Of a DNA stretch of 64,000 bases, positions 63,355 to 64,000 are shown in pieces. The notes under the pieces are model-generated. The model saw nothing but the letters and a program-made list of their open reading frames with translations. It was not told the DNA's origin and searched no databases. The DNA is from Rhodospirillales bacterium. Its GTDB lineage: Bacteria; Pseudomonadota; Alphaproteobacteria; Acetobacterales; Acetobacteraceae. Numbering within the stretch: position 1 is the stretch's first letter; each line of letters opens with the position of its first letter. The stretch lies in assembly GCA_025352565.1 (NCBI GenBank), contig JANXTF010000095.1:20513-84512 (forward strand), in the 5' to 3' direction. Made by a program: the position numbers and the translations under genes.

Positions 63355-63690
63355 TCAGCACGCGTTCCCAGCTGGCTGCGTGATGCCGCAGTTGGGCAGG
63401 CATATGCCAGCAAACCCGGCCGGCACAACAGCTCTTGAGCCTCCGCAACTCTCCGCGCAATTGTAATTTGCGGGGCAGGTTGCATCATTGTTGCAGCCGA
63501 TTCTGCACTGTGCGCAAGCGACGTTCGCCTGGCAGACCGTGTTGCTGTTAACCGTCTTTCCGATGTAAGCCCCGCATGCGCACGAATTAGCACCGGTTCC
63601 GAAAGGCGTTATGATAGTGGGGCACTCGCGACTGGTGCCGAATTGGATGTTGATGCACGCGGTTATGGGAGAACCTGCAACCAGAAACAA
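63355..63690 (-). CDS. Possible Cys-rich small protein
   Basis: An open frame of 111 codons with 13 Cys, clustered as CACGAYIG, CQANVACAQCRIGCNN, CPANYNCAESCGG and CLPNCG, ending in NAC. The spacing suggests disulfide-rich secreted domains. The predicted start MFLVAGSPITACI is not a convincing bacterial signal peptide, and there is no clear Shine-Dalgarno. It could be a fragment, or part of a gene from a distant source. Not recognised. Confidence 0.4.
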   Translation of the reverse strand: MFLVAGSPITACINIQFGTSRECPTIITPFGTGANSCACGAYIGKTVNSNTVCQANVACAQCRIGCNNDATCPANYNCAESCGGSRAVVPAGFAGICLPNCGITQPAGNAC

Positions 63691-63908
63691 AGGTTATCGA
63701 GAAGACATGGGCGTATATAAGCGGGAGCCGGTTCAGACTATACCGGGCGCTTGTCAAGGACGGATCAAGTGCCCGCTTTGCATTACCAGACACGATCTAG
63801 CTGGCTCGACTTAGCATGTTGCAATGCAACTAGTTATGTAGCAGCACGAAGATGATTCGAGTTTGCAGAATCTCGTGGATAGAGAACAAAACATCGCAAC
63901 TAAAGAAC
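63691..63908. other. Gene-free AT-rich stretch
   Basis: 218 bases with a TTGACA on the minus strand (63752-63757) upstream of the Cys-rich frame but no -10 at normal spacing. GCATGTTGCAATGC near 63813 is a short palindrome-like sequence. Nothing else seen. Confidence 0.4.
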
Positions 63909-64000
63909 ATGTCTCTTAGACATTTCAATTTAAACGTACAGTTGGACTTCAACCCTACTGATTCAAGCTCATGGATTGAAGCCATCCACAACTCTGATTG
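63909..64000 (+). CDS. Possible start of a gene running off the window
   Basis: From the ATG at 63909 the frame stays open to the window edge (about 30 codons, beginning MSLRHFNLNVQLDFNP and continuing DSSSWIEAIHNSD). The composition looks protein-like, but there is no strong Shine-Dalgarno and the length proves little. Confidence 0.3.
   Translation, partial: MSLRHFNLNVQLDFNPTDSSSWIEAIHNSD

Noticed and set aside
63236..63460. A 74-codon minus-strand frame that looks vaguely like a transposase end
   Set aside because: It overlaps the Cys-rich frame, and I could not identify any catalytic or DNA-binding motif to support a transposase.

Overview
The window is about 62.8 kb of GC-rich bacterial chromosome followed by about 1.2 kb of clearly different, AT-rich DNA. 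Tightly overlapping genes (ATGA, GTGA and TGATG junctions), frequent GTG starts, ubiquinone biosynthesis (ubiE), an accC/aat neighbourhood and many periplasmic binding-protein transporters point to an alphaproteobacterium, probably of the Rhodospirillales/Acetobacteraceae type. That placement is inference from gene content. No rRNA, tRNA or CRISPR array was seen.

Layout. 0-8 kb: end of accC, a reversed pair (binding protein plus FAD monooxygenase), aat, two tandem secreted paralogues, msrQ, glgX and a fasciclin lipoprotein. 8-11.8 kb: a sugar-acid pair on the minus strand (UxaA/GarD-type dehydratase and HpcH/HpaI aldolase), then a VOC protein and a methyltransferase. 11.8-20.3 kb: a complete oligopeptide-type ABC transporter (D-A-B-C-F order, minus strand), a hexapeptide acyltransferase, a secreted protein and a fused double ABC permease. 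20.6-25.8 kb: a LacI regulator followed by an enolase-superfamily sugar-acid dehydratase and a three-gene sugar ABC importer, with a LacI-type operator over the promoter. 25.8-29.1 kb: housekeeping dut, coaBC, ubiE and, divergently, mutM. 29.2-39.7 kb: a lone binding protein, a second oligopeptide-type ABC operon ending in a CocE-type hydrolase and an AhpD-like protein, then an HPF-like ribosome factor and a host-attachment-family protein. 39.7-46.8 kb (minus): atzG-like small subunit, amidase and a third oligopeptide-type ABC transporter, probably one operon. 47.2-52.5 kb (plus): fused TRAP permease, acyl-CoA ligase-like enzyme, IclR regulator and a double PPC-domain protein. 52.9-62.8 kb: a copper-handling island (decayed multicopper oxidase, Met-rich Spy-like protein, CPx ATPase, LemA/TPM trio, Cus-type efflux) ending in a cusA cut after about 150 codons. 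62.8-64 kb: AT-rich foreign-looking DNA with repeated ATGATATCAT palindromes and a Cys-rich small ORF.

The theme is uptake and breakdown of sugar acids, peptides and amides. Four control circuits can be read from DNA motifs: a LacI operator, a pair of IclR-like palindromes between the amidase/ABC operon and the TRAP operon, and two CueR/HmrR-like boxes in the copper island. A second theme is small-scale sequence instability: five separate three-copy tandem repeats (18, 18, 18, 15 and 12 bp) lie at gene starts, gene ends or in signal or linker regions, and two different palindromic repeat families sit between binding-protein and permease genes. I found no clear candidate for a wholly new multi-gene system. 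The least explained parts are the AT-rich right end and the triplicated repeats.
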